A DNA stretch of 64,000 bases from Pogostemon cablin (lineage: Eukaryota > Streptophyta > Magnoliopsida > Lamiales > Lamiaceae): NCBI GenBank assembly GCA_023678885.1, contig CM042982.1:8556001-8620000 (forward strand), in the 5' to 3' direction. Under the pieces are notes generated by a model, which saw only the letters and a program-made list of their open reading frames with translations, was not told the origin of the DNA and ran no database searches. Position numbers and translations under genes: made by a program. This document shows positions 48,190-60,810 of this stretch, piece after piece; the first letter of the stretch is position 1; the number at the start of each line of letters is the position of its first letter.

Positions 48190-48297
48190 ATGAAGATGAA
48201 TGCAGCCTCCATTAACAATGCTTACGTGAGCTTCAAGCCCCACATTCTCATGGTTCTTTATTGTATTCTAATAATTAACCTAACCTCACTAACCTAA
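48190..48297 (+). pseudogene. Possible WAT1/MtN21-type transporter first-exon fragment
   Basis: ATG 48190 opens 35 codons (NNAYVSFKPHILMVLYCILI) before a stop. The KPH-hydrophobic pattern near the N-terminus resembles the first membrane segment of WAT1-related (EamA) transporters, whose first exon is short. No further exon follows before the next MITE. The match is short and weak. Confidence 0.25.
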
Positions 48298-48653
48298 CTT
48301 CACATCTATTTAATTATTCAGTTGTCTTTTTTTTTTAAATACTTTAGTGAATAATATGTGATACTTTATAAAATTTGAAATATGTGATAATTTATAAAAT
48401 TTGAACAAGAGAAATAGAATTTGGAATATAAAATACTTTTCAGTACAATTATTCGTGTTCTACAATAAAATGATAGACCTCTCACCTATGTATATATATA
48501 GATGTGGTTCAAGAAAACTCACACATAACTCATTCATAGAACATTTTAGATCATTATCACCATTTAATGTTGTTAGGAGATTCTAGCATGTTACTAACAT
48601 TTTCATTCATGACATTTTTAGCTATACACATCTCTACTTTTTTAGAAAATTAA

Positions 48654-48893
48654 AGGCCAAAACTTGTGTGCACCCGGCGCACAGGCACACTCTGTGTGTC
48701 TTTAGAATTTTGAGTTAAATTATGTGTACCATTTATTTTCTAAAGAAAAATAAAAAATATTAATGAAAAGTGCATACCCTTTATAATAAAATAGTGTATC
48801 CTTATTAATTAAAGTGTATACTATTTAGAACAAAACAATGTAGCCTTACTCATAATACAAAATTTTAAATGCACACGGTGTGTCCAACACCCA
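48654..48893. mobile_element. GTGTGYCC-ended MITE copy
   Basis: Left GGCCAAAACTTGTGTGCACC and right AAATGCACACGGTGTG/CCAACACC. The interior GTATACTATTTAGAACAAAA and TTACTCATAATA is shared with the 47.5-kb and 34.9-kb copies. Confidence 0.7.
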
Positions 48894-49054
48894 CTCAAAT
48901 TAAATGCTAATGATCATCTCTACTAATTTAGAATTGCGGCGGCTTGTGAAACAGTTTCACAATTAAATCATTTTAAGATTTTATAATTAGTTATATTTTT
49001 TCTTTTAAAATGTTATAATATTTTATTTATATTATAAAATATTGTTCATGATAT

Positions 49055-50280
49055 TGTAACAACAAAATTTTGTATTTATTAGATAATAAACACAAAAGAA
49101 TTACAAAGATAATTCGATATAGATTGAGCTTGAAAATTTGAGTGAACAGTCTCTAGCTATCCTCTGATTCCTCTATTGAGTTGACTTTTGTTGACTTTAT
49201 CAACTTTTTGAGCCGGATCTTCGGATGAAGATTGTCCGTGCTCAGGCTTGACTTGAAGCTTTAAAACGTTTATCCGGAGGCGTCGAACCTTTATTCGGAT
49301 CAAATGTTAACTTGAAGATTTATCGTAAAGAACATCGTTCAATTTGGTAGAACGTTGACTTCACGGAGAACGCTGAATTGGAGGGGCTTAGCACCTTAGT
49401 CTCTGATTGGGGACTATTCTTGACTAGAATATATCTTGAACTTGACTTGAAGATCTTGAACTTGATCTTTGACTTAGTCTTCACTTGGATCTGGATCTTC
49501 GACTTGACTTGGTATTGATCTTCGCTGGACTTGGAACTTGATCTTCACTTGATCTTGATCTCCGCTTGACTTGGATCTTGATCTTCACTGATCTCCGCTT
49601 GACTTGGATCTTGATCTTCACTTGATCTTGATCTTCGCTGGACTTAGATCTTGATCTTCACTTGATCTCCGCTTGCTTGACTTAGATCTTGATCTTCACT
49701 TGATCTTGATCTCCGCTTGCTTGACTTGGATCTTGATATTCGCTTGATCTTGATCTCTGATCGAAGGCGGCTGATTGGAAGAACGCCGGATCAGAGGGGC
49801 TTAGAATCTTGATCTCGGATCGCAGGTCGTTCTTGGCTTGACGATGCTTGAAGATTTCAAGGGAGCACTGCTCGTATTCTTAATCTCTTCAAAAGCATCT
49901 GCGTCTTCAGATGTTTTAGTGTGTTTGGAATGAGGACTGAAGACCCTTATTTATAGGTAGAGAAAATAACCACTTGTGAGATATTTTCTCTTTTAAAAGA
50001 TATGTTCTCCTTTAATTAAGTCTGCTGGACTGGATATGGGCCTATTTAATTCAATTAAGTCTGCCGAACTGGATTTGATTTGTTGGGCTTGTTGACTTAA
50101 GTCAGACCCATTTGACTTGGGCTTATTTGACCGGATATGGCCCAATTATCAATAATTTACTCATTTATTTTAGGAATTAATTTATTTAAATTTCTTAATA
50201 AATAAATAATTAATTGATAACTATTGCATTAATTTGCCACATATTTTTATTTAATAGGCAATAAAATTCAGGTGTCTGCA
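49055..50280 (-). repeat. 3' LTR of gag-only retrotransposon copy 2 (minus strand)
   Basis: Matches 52652-53882 in the same orientation with about 6% visible mismatches in the portion aligned. Outer edge TGTAAC is preceded by GATAT (49050-49054), repeated after the other LTR (53883-53887). Inner edge at TGCA 50280 meets the polypurine-like complement ATGACCCCTCGCAC. Confidence 0.93.
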
Positions 50281-50529
50281 ATGACCCCTCGCACTTTGTT
50301 CACGGACGCCTTTGTGTTGAAGTGAACAAATTGCGATACTACATTACTGATCAACATGACTGAATTTTATTGCTTGCCTCACCAACTTGATACGAATAGC
50401 CTGAATTATGACTGAACTTAGCAGAGTGCTAAGTTGCCTACGTAACTCTTCGCAGAGGATCAAGTCATAACGTAGTTTAAAAGGAAATGATCATTTGGTT
50501 TGAATGGGGGCGGGGGGTGCTGTACACAG

Positions 50530-51215
50530 TTTATACTCGTGCGGGCCAGGAGTAACATGCATTTTAGGCTCGTGCGTTAAGGAGCTTTGAACTTGAATTT
50601 GCTGATAATTTATACTCGTGTGAATGAGTCTTCAATCTGATTTTGTAGACAGTTTATACTCTTCTCAAGGAGTCTTAAACTTGAGTTGGAAAGTTTAAGC
50701 TCGTATCAAGGAGCGTAACATGTAGAGAGTTACATCTCTTCTCAAGAAAATTTGATTTAAGTGGGATAGTTTAAACTCGTATCAATGAGTATAACATATA
50801 GAGAGCTTCGTCTTTTCTCAAGGAGATTTGATTTGAGTTTGATAGTTTAGGCTCGTATCAAATGAGCATAACATATGGAAAGTTTTGTCTCTTCTCAAGG
50901 AGATTTGATTTGAGTGAGATAGTTTAAACTCGTATCAAGGAGCATAATATATGGAGAGTTTCGTCTCTTCTCAATGAGATTTGATTTGATGTGTAGATAG
51001 TTTATACTCATATCAAGGAGCATAACTTGAGGAGTTTAGATAGTTTAAACTCGTGTCAAGGAGTATTGTGTGGACATTTTTAGCTCGTGTCGAGGAGCGT
51101 AACATGTAAATAGTTTTAGCTCATATCAAGGAGCGTTGTGTGGACATTTTTCACTTGTGTCGAGGAGTTTACTATGTAGATATTTTTTAGCTCGTGTCAA
51201 GGAGCTTTGACTTGA
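50530..51215 (-). repeat. Minisatellite in the 3' spacer of copy 2
   Basis: On the plus strand, repeated CTCGTATCAAGGAGCATAAC and CTTCTCAAGGAGATTTGATT words alternate with GTTTAAACTCG/GTTTATACTCG. It is the complement of the core seen at 41160-41870, at the same position between gag and the 3' LTR. Confidence 0.88.
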
Positions 51216-51230
51216 TTTATCAACTGTTCA

Positions 51231-52579
51231 TTACCCCCAATCTTGGGATGCACTGTTTTCTCTTGCTTCCACTTTATTTCTATGAATCTTTATAAATACT
51301 TGAGTCTTTGTTTGCAATTCCTCCTCAAGAAGATTATCGGAAGACATGTCTTCAAATTCATAAGAGTTATTAATTGAAGGCAATTCGAAGTCACTTGATG
51401 CCATACTCAGCTCCATGTCATGAGCTCTTGTAGCTAGTTCTTCACAAGTCTTGGGTTGAATTCCTTGAAGGATGTATCGCAGACTCCATTGCATCCCTTG
51501 AATGCACATGTTGATGGCAGAGACTTCGGATAATTGATCTTTACAATTCAAGCTTAGATTTCTCCATCGATTAATATAATCGATTGCTGGCTCTTCTTTC
51601 CATGGAAAGTGTTAGTCAATTCGAGCATACTAACAGTCCTTCGAGTGCTGTAGAAGCGATTAAAAAACTCTTTTTTCATTTGCCCCTAGCTGTCGATGGA
51701 GCTAGATTCCAAGTCTATGTACCAATCAAAGACATTTTCTTTCAATGAGCGGATAAATTGTTTGAGCATGTGATCATCAAAGATTCCAGCATCATTGCAT
51801 TTCTCGACAAAGTGTGCTATGTGTGGTCTTGGGTTGCCTTTGCCATCGAATTATTGAAAATTAGGAGGCTGGTAGTCAAATGGTATCCTCAACCTGTCAA
51901 CTCTCTTTGTATATGGCTTTTTATAAGCAACAGAAGATTTTAAGTTCTCTATGAATCAACTGAAGAATATCGTCTCTAGTACGATATTCTTCAGTTGATT
52001 CTTAGAGAGTACTCCATCAGCTGAAATTTGTATCTCTTTCTCAATTGGATTTATTTCATATGGATGGTGCTTCGCGGAGTCCTCCTCATCGTCTTCATCC
52101 TCAACTCGTTTCTCATTTGCATGACTTGTCTGTGCTATCTCCATCTTTTTCATCAGTTTGGATATCAACAGACCTTGTTTTTGGCTTTGTTTGGTGAGTG
52201 CAGCAACGGATTGAGTCAAGCTTGCCTGTTGTTTTTCGACAGATGAAGTGTTTGTTGTCATGGCCGAGGATATGGATGAGTCATACGCCAAACTTTCTAT
52301 GGATCGAGGAGTTGGGCAGACAGAGTCCTCTTCACCATCTTTGACGTCGTGCATTGGCTTATCGAGAATAGTCCTCACTTCGTGGTTTGTCTCTAAGGAA
52401 ACTTCAGACATACTCTTTATAACTACTTCAACATCTTTAGTTTGCAACTCTGAAGGTTTTGAGGCAGTAGACCTTCGTATCGCAATCCTAAGTGGAGTTG
52501 TTCTTTGAATCTCTTCAGTCTGCAGCTCTGAAGGCTTTAAGGTAGAAGATCTTCTTATGGCAATCCTGAGAGGAGCCAT
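51231..52579 (-). pseudogene. Gag of the gag-only retrotransposon, copy 2
   Basis: From ATG 52579 (minus) a 207-codon frame holds a duplicated N-terminal motif (APLRIAIRRSSTLKPSELQ, then TPLRIAIRRSTASKPSELQ), then an acidic linker (RVEDEDDEEDSAKHH). The middle (51551-51956) is frameshifted but recognisable by FQQFDGKGNP and FYSTRRTVSMLELTN. The end, 51231-51551, is open (MCIQGMQWSLRYILQGIQPK to ENSASQDWG). It parallels copy 1 throughout. Confidence 0.85.
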
Positions 52580-52651
52580 ACTTTGTACTTTTGAACTTTC
52601 GAAGAGAGGAGATGAGAGGTAGAAACTGTCCCACTGGGTGTGCCAAAATTT

Positions 52652-53882
52652 ATAACAACAAAATTTTGTATTTATTAAATAATAAACACAAAATAATTAC
52701 AAAGATAATCCGATATGGATTGAGCTTGAAAATTTGAGTGAACTGTCTCTAGTTATCCTCTGATTCCTCTATTGAGTTGACTTTTGTTGACTTTATCAAC
52801 TTTCTGAGCCGGATCTTCGGATGAAGCTTGTCCGTGCTCAGGCTTGACTTGAAGCTTTAAAACGTTTAATCGGAGGCGTCGAGCCTTTATATTAATCAAA
52901 CGTTGACTTGAAGATTTATCGTAAAGAACACGATTCAATTTGGCAGAACATTGACTTCACGGAGAACGCCGAATCGGAGGAGCTTAGCACCTTAGTCTCT
53001 GATTGGGGACTGTTCTTGACTAGAATATATCTTGAACTTGACTTGAAGATCTTGAACTTGATCTTCGACTTAGATCTTCACTTGGATCTGGATCTTCGAC
53101 TTGACTTGGTCTTGATCTTCACTTGACTTGATCTTCACTTGATCTTCGCTGGACTTGGATCTTGATTTTCACTTGATCTTGATCTCCACTTGACTTGGAT
53201 CTTGATCTTCACTTGATCTTGATATTCGCTGGACTTGATCTTGATCTTCACTTGATCTTGATCTCTGCTTGCTTGACTTAGATTTTGATCTTCACTTGAT
53301 CTTGATCTCCGCTTTTTTGACTTGGATCTTGATCTTGATCTTCGCTTGATCTTGATCTCTGATCGAAGGCGGCTGGTTGGAAGAACGCCGGATCGGAGGG
53401 ACTTAGAACCTTGATCTCGGATCGCAGGCCGTTCTTGGCTTAAAGATGCTTGAAGATTTCAAGGGAGAACTGCTCGTATTCTTGATCTCTTCAAAAGCAT
53501 CTGCGTCTTCAGATATTTTAGTGTGTTTGGAATGAGGACTGAAACTCTTATTTATAGGTAGAGAAAATAACCACTTGTGAGATATTTTCTATTTTAAAAG
53601 ATATGTTTCTCCTTTAATTAAGTCTGCTGGACTGTATACGGGTCTATTTAATTCAATTAAGCCTGCCGAACTGGATTTGATTTGTTGGGCTTGTTGACTT
53701 AAGTCAGACTCATTTGACTTGAACTTATTTGACTGGATCTGGCCCAATTATCAATAATTTACTCATTTATTTTAGAAATTAATTTATTTAAATTCCTTAA
53801 TAAATAAATAATTAATTGATAATTATTGAATTAATTTGCCACATATTTTTATTTAATAGACAATAAAATTCAGGTGCCTACA
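52652..53882 (-). repeat. 5' LTR of gag-only retrotransposon copy 2 (minus strand)
   Basis: 1231 bases. Its minus-strand start, TGTAGGCACCTGAATTTTAT, is adjacent to target duplication GATAT at 53883-53887. The inner edge meets the primer-binding tract (complement of CCCACTGGGTGTGCCAAAAT, 52631-52650). Both LTRs contain an internal array of GATCTT/GACTTG words (53030-53350 and 49440-49755) that copy 1 lacks. Confidence 0.93.
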
Positions 53883-53887
53883 GATAT

Positions 53888-54325
53888 AATTTAAGTATCA
53901 CTGTTCTATTAAAATATTATCATTTTTTATCAACGAAAAATTATGTGTCTCACACAATTCATTATTTTTAGGATTTCCATCTCTCCGTTAATCTAGAATT
54001 CTCACTGTATCTCCACAAAATCAAGGTTAAATTTTTATTTTTTTTATAAAATGAATAAGTAACATAAAAAAAAATTGTTATATCATTACTTATCAAATAA
54101 TAGAAGTATTATTGTTTAGATACACATTTTTTTATATATACGTTCATTTGAGAATTTATTAATTAATACAATTACCAATTTTTCTACTAATCCCATATAA
54201 ATTAATTAATATATTAATTTCTCATAACCTTATCAAAACTGACATACACCATAGACACTTTCTGTAACTTCATCTTTGAAACGGGGAATTTTCATGAAAA
54301 ATCTATTGATCGCCTCATAATTTAT
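53888..54325. other. AT-rich intergenic stretch
   Basis: Nothing recognised apart from poly-A/T tracts. Confidence 0.5.
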
Positions 54326-54528
54326 ACTTCCTTCGGCCACTTATAAAGTATTCATTTGCTTTTTGCGTGTGGATTAAGGAGTATTATTATTATATGTAAA
54401 GTGAGTAGTCATATTAGAGGGAAGTGGTGGACCACAGGATGTATTTTTTACCCAATAAGAAAAATAGATACCTTTGAAGTGGACGTCCAAAATGGTAAAA
54501 TGAATATCTTGTAAGTAGTCTGAGGGAG
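54326..54528. mobile_element. Stowaway-type MITE
   Basis: Left TACTTCCTTCGGCCACTTAT and right complement ACTCCCTCAGACTACTTACA are degenerate inverted repeats. The interior is typical (GTGGACGTCCAAAATGG near the right end). Partial Stowaway-like sequence (TTCCCTCGTCCTAG) follows from 54540. Confidence 0.7.
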
Positions 54529-54769
54529 TAGTTTTATATTCCCTCGTCCTAGACAATTCTTTCATTTTTACTGTAGATATAAATTTTTAAAAAAGATTTT
54601 TTTTACTAATTTTATTAATTTATGAGGATAATGTGCTATTTTTAAATAATAAATATATGATAAAGTAAGTTGGGTGAATTAGGTGAAATAAGATTTTCAA
54701 AAATATAATAATTAAGAGATTATTTGTTTTTAAACTTTTACTATTTTTAGGTGTTAAATGTTAGGCTAA

Positions 54770-56480
54770 TTTTGCGCACTTCAATTAAATCTCCAAGTGT
54801 AGGGATCAATTGTAATGTCAAGTACCTCAGTTAAATATTATTCCCACTGAGACAATTGATTATCTATTTTACTATAAATTACTATTTAACCAGAATTAAT
54901 GTAACCAATTTCCATGATTTGAATATGATTATTAACTAAAGAATTGAAATAACAATTAACGAAATAAATAAAAGCAAAGAAGAATTATTCAAGATTGAAT
55001 TCAGAGAGAATTAACAACTTTGTAGTGCCATTGATTTGGTTTTCTAGACGTCCTATGGTTCAGTCATGCTATTTTAATGGAAACACTTCACAAGACTCTA
55101 TTAACCCAATATATATGATTTGATTTCAAGTTAATAGTATTATTCAATTATTATCAAAAGATGCGTGTATATTCTTGAACCCCCTCCTAGATACTAATAC
55201 TGCAGACTTAAAGAATTTTCGGATGGTCAGTTTGACTAACATATATTTTCTGAAAGTACTATCCAATATTATTCACTTCCTACTTGACTTCTTAATTGCA
55301 TTGTTCCACTAAGATAATCAAGTATCCAATTTACCAGCCCTTAGGATTATCGTGTTCACGGGCAAACTACTATAATCTCTAGCAAATAGACAAGATAAAC
55401 TATGCATGCATGCACACAAGCTAACACAACATATCAAACATCACGGGCAATATCAATAATATATTGTGAAGTCGTTACATACATATAAGCAAAGCCTTAA
55501 TTAACCAAATAAACAAGAATATTAATAACATGAATTCACAATAGTTATCTAGATTCTCAAATCAACTATCCTAACTTTCAATCCTTAGAACTGTAAAGGT
55601 AATTTCACAAAAGAACAAAACCCTAGTGTCACATGGTTTACGTTCTTCCCCGTCTCTCCGATTGAATTGACTCTCTCAACAACACTTGAATTCTCCTCCA
55701 GATCGATGGGATGAATGGATGGATGTTGTGGATGAAATGGGTGGAATGCGTGAGAGAGTGTGATGGATGCGTGCCGATGAGGCGTTCCAGATGATGATAG
55801 CGAATTCTCGCTTCTGTTCTGCGTATTCTGTTTTTCGCTGGAACGCGTTCTGCCTTTTTCTCGCTGAGTCGCTGACGCGTGCGTGATGGGCCTCCAAATT
55901 CTTCTCAACTGGGTATAATACCAAGTGGGCTCAAGTAGGATGCAGGCATTGGAATTGGATTTCAATGGAATTATGCCAATTACCATGCGGGCCCACGTTG
56001 GAAATAAGTTTCATGGTCCACTATCAAAGTATTTAGCATGGTCTTTCTTGCAAGCCCGCCACTTAATAACATTTTCAAGCCCAAATTAGCATTATACTAG
56101 TACACGTGGAATGAGGATTTTATTTTGTTTGGGCTAATACTAGACAAGTTTTGAAAATTTCGTCAACCGCTGCGCAGTCCCACCGTTTTGGCCATAACTC
56201 CTTTATTCAAACTCCGATTAAGGTGATTCTTGCGGCCACGCGTTCCTCTCTTCTATAGCTTTCCAACCAAGTCTCACACGACCAGTTTCGACTTCCACAT
56301 AAATATAGAAAAATTATGGAAAGTGGACGTCTGTTTGCTTACAAGTAGCACAAGTTCATCATTCATTCCAACTTTGCATTTTTTATCCCTTTACCCTATC
56401 AAAACACACTGAAATACCTTAGTAGCCCCATAATCATGCAAAATACGTAAATCACGCAATCCCACACGAATATATGGCCT
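54770..56480. other. Degenerate LTR-retrotransposon-like sequence
   Basis: Phrases such as CCAAGTGTAGGGATCAATTG, CCCACTGAGACAATTGATT and GGCCATAACTCCTTTATTCA are of a kind common in non-coding parts of plant LTR elements, and the base composition shifts from AT-rich to balanced near 55600-56300. The 133-codon minus-strand frame (55585-55986) has no recognisable domain. I cannot define ends. Confidence 0.3.
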
Positions 56481-57497
56481 TATTCTAACAAAAACAGTGT
56501 ATTGTGAGATCGAAAATACGTAAATTTTCACTCTCATCATTAAAGAATGTATTAATATGGATAGAATGAAAAGTTTATTGGGAGGGATTTTTCAACTCAT
56601 GAAAATGACAATAAAGATGATGCATATTCCTCAATCTAGGTGAGCCAGAGTCAATGGTCTCATAATCCTTTTTAGAGGATTTGGATCTAGAAACGTTCCC
56701 AATACTCGGTCGTCGTAGGCTTGTGAACTGGTTGTTCCGAACACCTTGTCATCGGAGACTGATGTGTGGTTGTTTCAGATCCTCAATCATCTCCACCTTG
56801 GTGTGGCCGTGGAGCTCCTATAGGTTATAGGTATAAATCTTCAACCCTATCTTTAGGTCGATGTTGATGTTTTATGAGGTCTGTAAGGCATCTACGTGAA
56901 TTTTTTGCTTTAGTGGTTGTGTTCATTGAGCATGCTTTATCATATTGTTTGTTGATTATTGAAGCCACGTGAGGTTTTAACATGCTAGTTGTTGAATATT
57001 ATAGATGCCCTATGAGGCTTTAAACATACTGATTGTTGATTAAAGATGTTTTGTGAGGCTTTTAATTATGAGTTAGTCTCTTGTAAATTAGGTTTATATT
57101 ATAAATCCTTGTAAACCCTGTGATTCCCCTCAATTTAAACACCCTAACAATATAATACTGTGAGGTGTGAACCTTAATGCAACATGTTAAGTGTTGTTGG
57201 AAGTTTTACAAGTGTTTCAGCTGTTGCATGAGTAAGTTGCATAGAAGAAACGGGTGCAACAAGTTCAACACTAGTTATAAATTGTTCATGAAATTGCATT
57301 ATCATTTTTTATTTATTGAGTATATCACTTTTTATTATAGAAGTTATGTCCTTACGTGAGACGGTCTCGCACAATTTTTTTTCTAAATTATATTTCGAAA
57401 TCACAATTATATTTAAGTCTAAAATATTTCATGACAAACTATGTTATTGGTTAGTTTGTTGGTTTCTACAAAGCCAAATAATTCAACATTTTCAGTA
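56481..57497. other. Intergenic stretch with a repeat relic
   Basis: 56640-56830 is GC-richer and unassigned. 56940-57070 has repeated GTTGATTA/GTGAGGCTTTT words. 57068-57140 is related to the MITE at 24666-24820. No gene is supported. Confidence 0.45.
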
Positions 57498-58108
<611 letters not shown>

Positions 58109-58370
58109 CTCTCTCCGTCCCATTAAAAAAGTTACGTTTATTGTTTGTGAAGAAATTAAGAAATATAGTATTTTATTTTGTAGTAGGATGAGAGATATAA
58201 TAATTTAATGTACCGTGAATAGTTGTATCAGTGTTGTGTGTGGGTCCCATAAGGATAAAATGATTAATTTATGTGGATCCCATATATACTAAAAAAAGAA
58301 ATGTAACTCTTGTAGAAGGATGCTCTAATTAGTAAAATGTAACTCTTATGGCAATACGAAAGAAGTAAAA
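58109..58370. mobile_element. Stowaway-like MITE
   Basis: Left TACTCTCTCCGTCCCATTAA with GTTACGTTTATTG, and right AATGTAACTCTTATGG then ACGAAAGAAGTA, are degenerate inverted repeats. Internal GTGGATCCCATATATAC is typical of this group. Confidence 0.6.
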
Positions 58371-59487
58371 AATAACATTAATGAAGGAGGAGAAATTAAT
58401 TAAGGAAGATTGAGGACAATGTTCCATACATTCATTTAGTGGGACTGCTTTAGTTATATACTAGTACGAAGCCCCGCGTAATATGCGGGATATTCGAATT
58501 TTTTATGGAATCAATTATTCGTAATTCCGAAATTTGCTAAACGTACTCAACAAATAATTAAATTAAAATATTAAAAATTAATAAGACATAAATATTCTAA
58601 TAAATAAGATTTTATATTGTGTTCAGTTGTAGTACCCGAATAGTACATTGTGTGTTTGGTTGGAGTACCCAAAAAATGTATTTGATTTCATACTGTGTTC
58701 AGTTGTAATACCCGAATAATATGGTGTATTTGGTTGGAGTACCCGAAAGATGTATTTGGTTGGAGAAATTGAATGGTCCTTGAGGGATGCTGATAACACT
58801 TTCACTATGAAATGTTATTATTTTATTATAAAATTTTATTACTTAATCTTCATTTATATTATAAATTGTTGATAAATTAATATTGTCGCTTTTCGTTAAT
58901 TGTGTATTAAATTTTTTGCAATTAAATATTATAAAAATTAGTAGTTATTTAAAAAAATACATATATTTATTATTATATGACAACATTAAACAAACACATT
59001 CTCATTCATTGGACGGTCATATTTCCCTTAAAATATATGAAGATGGATAGGAAATTTTTTTTAAAAAATTATTTTCATATTTTCATATATTCATATTTCA
59101 GTTTTTTTTGTTCACAATATATTCATATTTCATGTATTTCAAATTTTTTTGTCTTGCGGACAAGGAAGCATGGGCTTCATTTTTCTTTTCCAGTTAAATT
59201 CATTTTTTTCTTTTCCACAACATGATTTTAAGAGTTAAATTATTAGTGTTAGATTGTCGTTCATTTTTTTTTTTCCAGCCGGATAATTTTGAAAGTTAAA
59301 TTCATTTTTCTTTACCACAGCATGATTTTGAGAGTTAAATTATTAGTGTTAGGCTGTCATTCACCAAGAGGCTATTTGTTGGACTCCTTAAAGGTTGACT
59401 ATGTCAATATTTACAATTTATACTTTTTTCCCTTTCTTATTTTCATTTTACTTTAATAAAATACGACTTATTAACGAATTATTATTA
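58371..59487. other. Intergenic stretch with two short tandem duplications
   Basis: 58618-58765: two units of about 73 bases with GTGTTCAGTTGTAGTACCCG and GTTTGGTTGGAGTACCC. 59200-59370: two units with ATGATTTTAAGAGTTAAATT and TTAGTGTTAG. No gene. Confidence 0.6.
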
Positions 59488-59672
59488 GAGTTCAACTGCT
59501 ATGCACCTGGTGTATCTAAATGATCATAACCGTTAGATTAAGTTTTAATTTGATCTCAACCATAAATAAAATAAAATAATAAAAAATAAAACAAATAATA
59601 ACCAACTAACGCTTAATTTATGCTTAAACTTTAGGTGCACCGGTTCACCCAGTGCACTCTAGAATTACCCTT
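59488..59672. mobile_element. GGTGCACC-ended MITE, copy 1
   Basis: Shares with 62543-62712 the inner words ACCGTTAGATTAAG / ATCGTTAGATTAGA, AACCAYAAATAAAATAAAAT, and the right end GGTGCACCGGTTCACCC / GGTGCACCGGTGCACCC followed by CTAGAATWACCCTTAA. Confidence 0.7.
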
Positions 59673-60278
59673 AATTTGTATATTGATCTAATGTATAATA
59701 TTATCCAGATGCACTGGTGCACTCTAATTGGACTCTTAATATCAATATTTCATATTTTATTCCAAGATTATGGATATTCTATATTTCAATTTTTTATACA
59801 GGTATATGCCTTTTATACAAAGTATTTCATAAACTCAATTATATGCAAAAATCCAATAATTAATAAAATTAATTTCAATGGAAAAAAAACAACATTCACA
59901 TCAATAATTTTGTGTGTGAAAATCTCAAATTCTCAAACTTTAATCACTTGACTTTGGCATTCACTTGGCTTACATTACCAATGATGAAACCATGTAAATT
60001 CTTGGCTTTCACTTATAATCTCTTGGCTTTCATTGCCAATGATGTAACCATGTTAATTCTCTAATAAAAATCTCAAATTCCCAAACCATGTAAGCTTATA
60101 AAAAGCTTATGAATTCACCCATTTTCTGTCATTCAAAATTTTTATTTACAATCATTTTTTTTCACGATATTTGTCTCTATTTCTTTTAAGAATGAATCAT
60201 TAAAAGTTTAAAACATGTGATTTTTCTTTATTATATATAATTTCTGTGTCTCAATTATAGCTTAAACTGTAATTTCTA
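59673..60278. other. Intergenic stretch
   Basis: 59950-60060 has a small duplication (CTTGGCTTTCACTTATAATC / CTTGGCTTTCATTGCCAATG with AATGATGNAACCATGT). Otherwise AT-rich with nothing recognised. Confidence 0.45.
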
Positions 60279-60389
60279 TCATTTTTCAACTTTCACACTT
60301 GCTGTGGACATCCCTCTTTTCTTCTTTCGTTTGCCCTTCTCTTCGTCTATCCAAACTTCATACTCAAGTGCATTATCATATGACTCCAT
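60279..60389 (-). CDS. Small charged ORF (36 aa), possible terminal exon
   Basis: ATG 60389 (minus) opens MESYDNALEYEVWIDEEK then GKRKKKRGMSTASVKVEK and a stop at 60279-60281. It is strongly charged and unlike the flanks. A possible acceptor (TTTTTTCTCAG) lies about 75 bases upstream on the minus strand, and a donor-like GAG/GTAATT near 60811 ends the GC-rich block, so both may belong to one minus-strand transcript. I do not recognise the product. Confidence 0.3.
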   Translation of the reverse strand: MESYDNALEYEVWIDEEKGKRKKKRGMSTASVKVEK

Positions 60390-60810
60390 CCTCGTAATTG
60401 AAAAGGGAATATTTCAAATGATCAAATTTTATATGGCTCCAACACAATAGGTTTACTGAGAAAAAATGAAAGCTTGAACAAAGTATTGTCTAAAAACGAT
60501 CATATGTCTAAGAAAATAGACCCCGCATTCATGTAATAGACAACATTATAGGAAATCATTAGAAGACTTAGAATATGATAGATACAAAGGGATATGAGTG
60601 CTAACTGCTAAGTGATGTTGATAAGTGACTATAGCTCTTACCCCAACTTACACTGCTCTTTTTTTTCTTTTTCGTAATCACACCAAAAATTATTATGATT
60701 ATACCAATTTAATCCCTTCAAATCACCAAAGAATTCACCCAACCAATAATAATACTCTTAACAAATAAATTAATTAAACATTAAACATGGAAATAAAAAA
60801 GAGATAATTA

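Noticed and set aside
52908..53126. ORF with LD-rich repeats (DLDLHLDLDLRLDL)
   Set aside because: Produced by translating the GATCTT/GACTTG minisatellite of the LTR on the wrong strand.
55585..55986. 133-codon minus-strand ORF
   Set aside because: No domain; low-complexity His/Ser/Pro run (HPFHPQHPSIHP) in a region that looks like a retrotransposon remnant.
58440..58520. Possible Helitron end (TATACTAGTACGAAGCCCCGCG...GCGGG)
   Set aside because: The small hairpin-like motif is suggestive, but no opposite terminus or Rep/helicase sequence was found.
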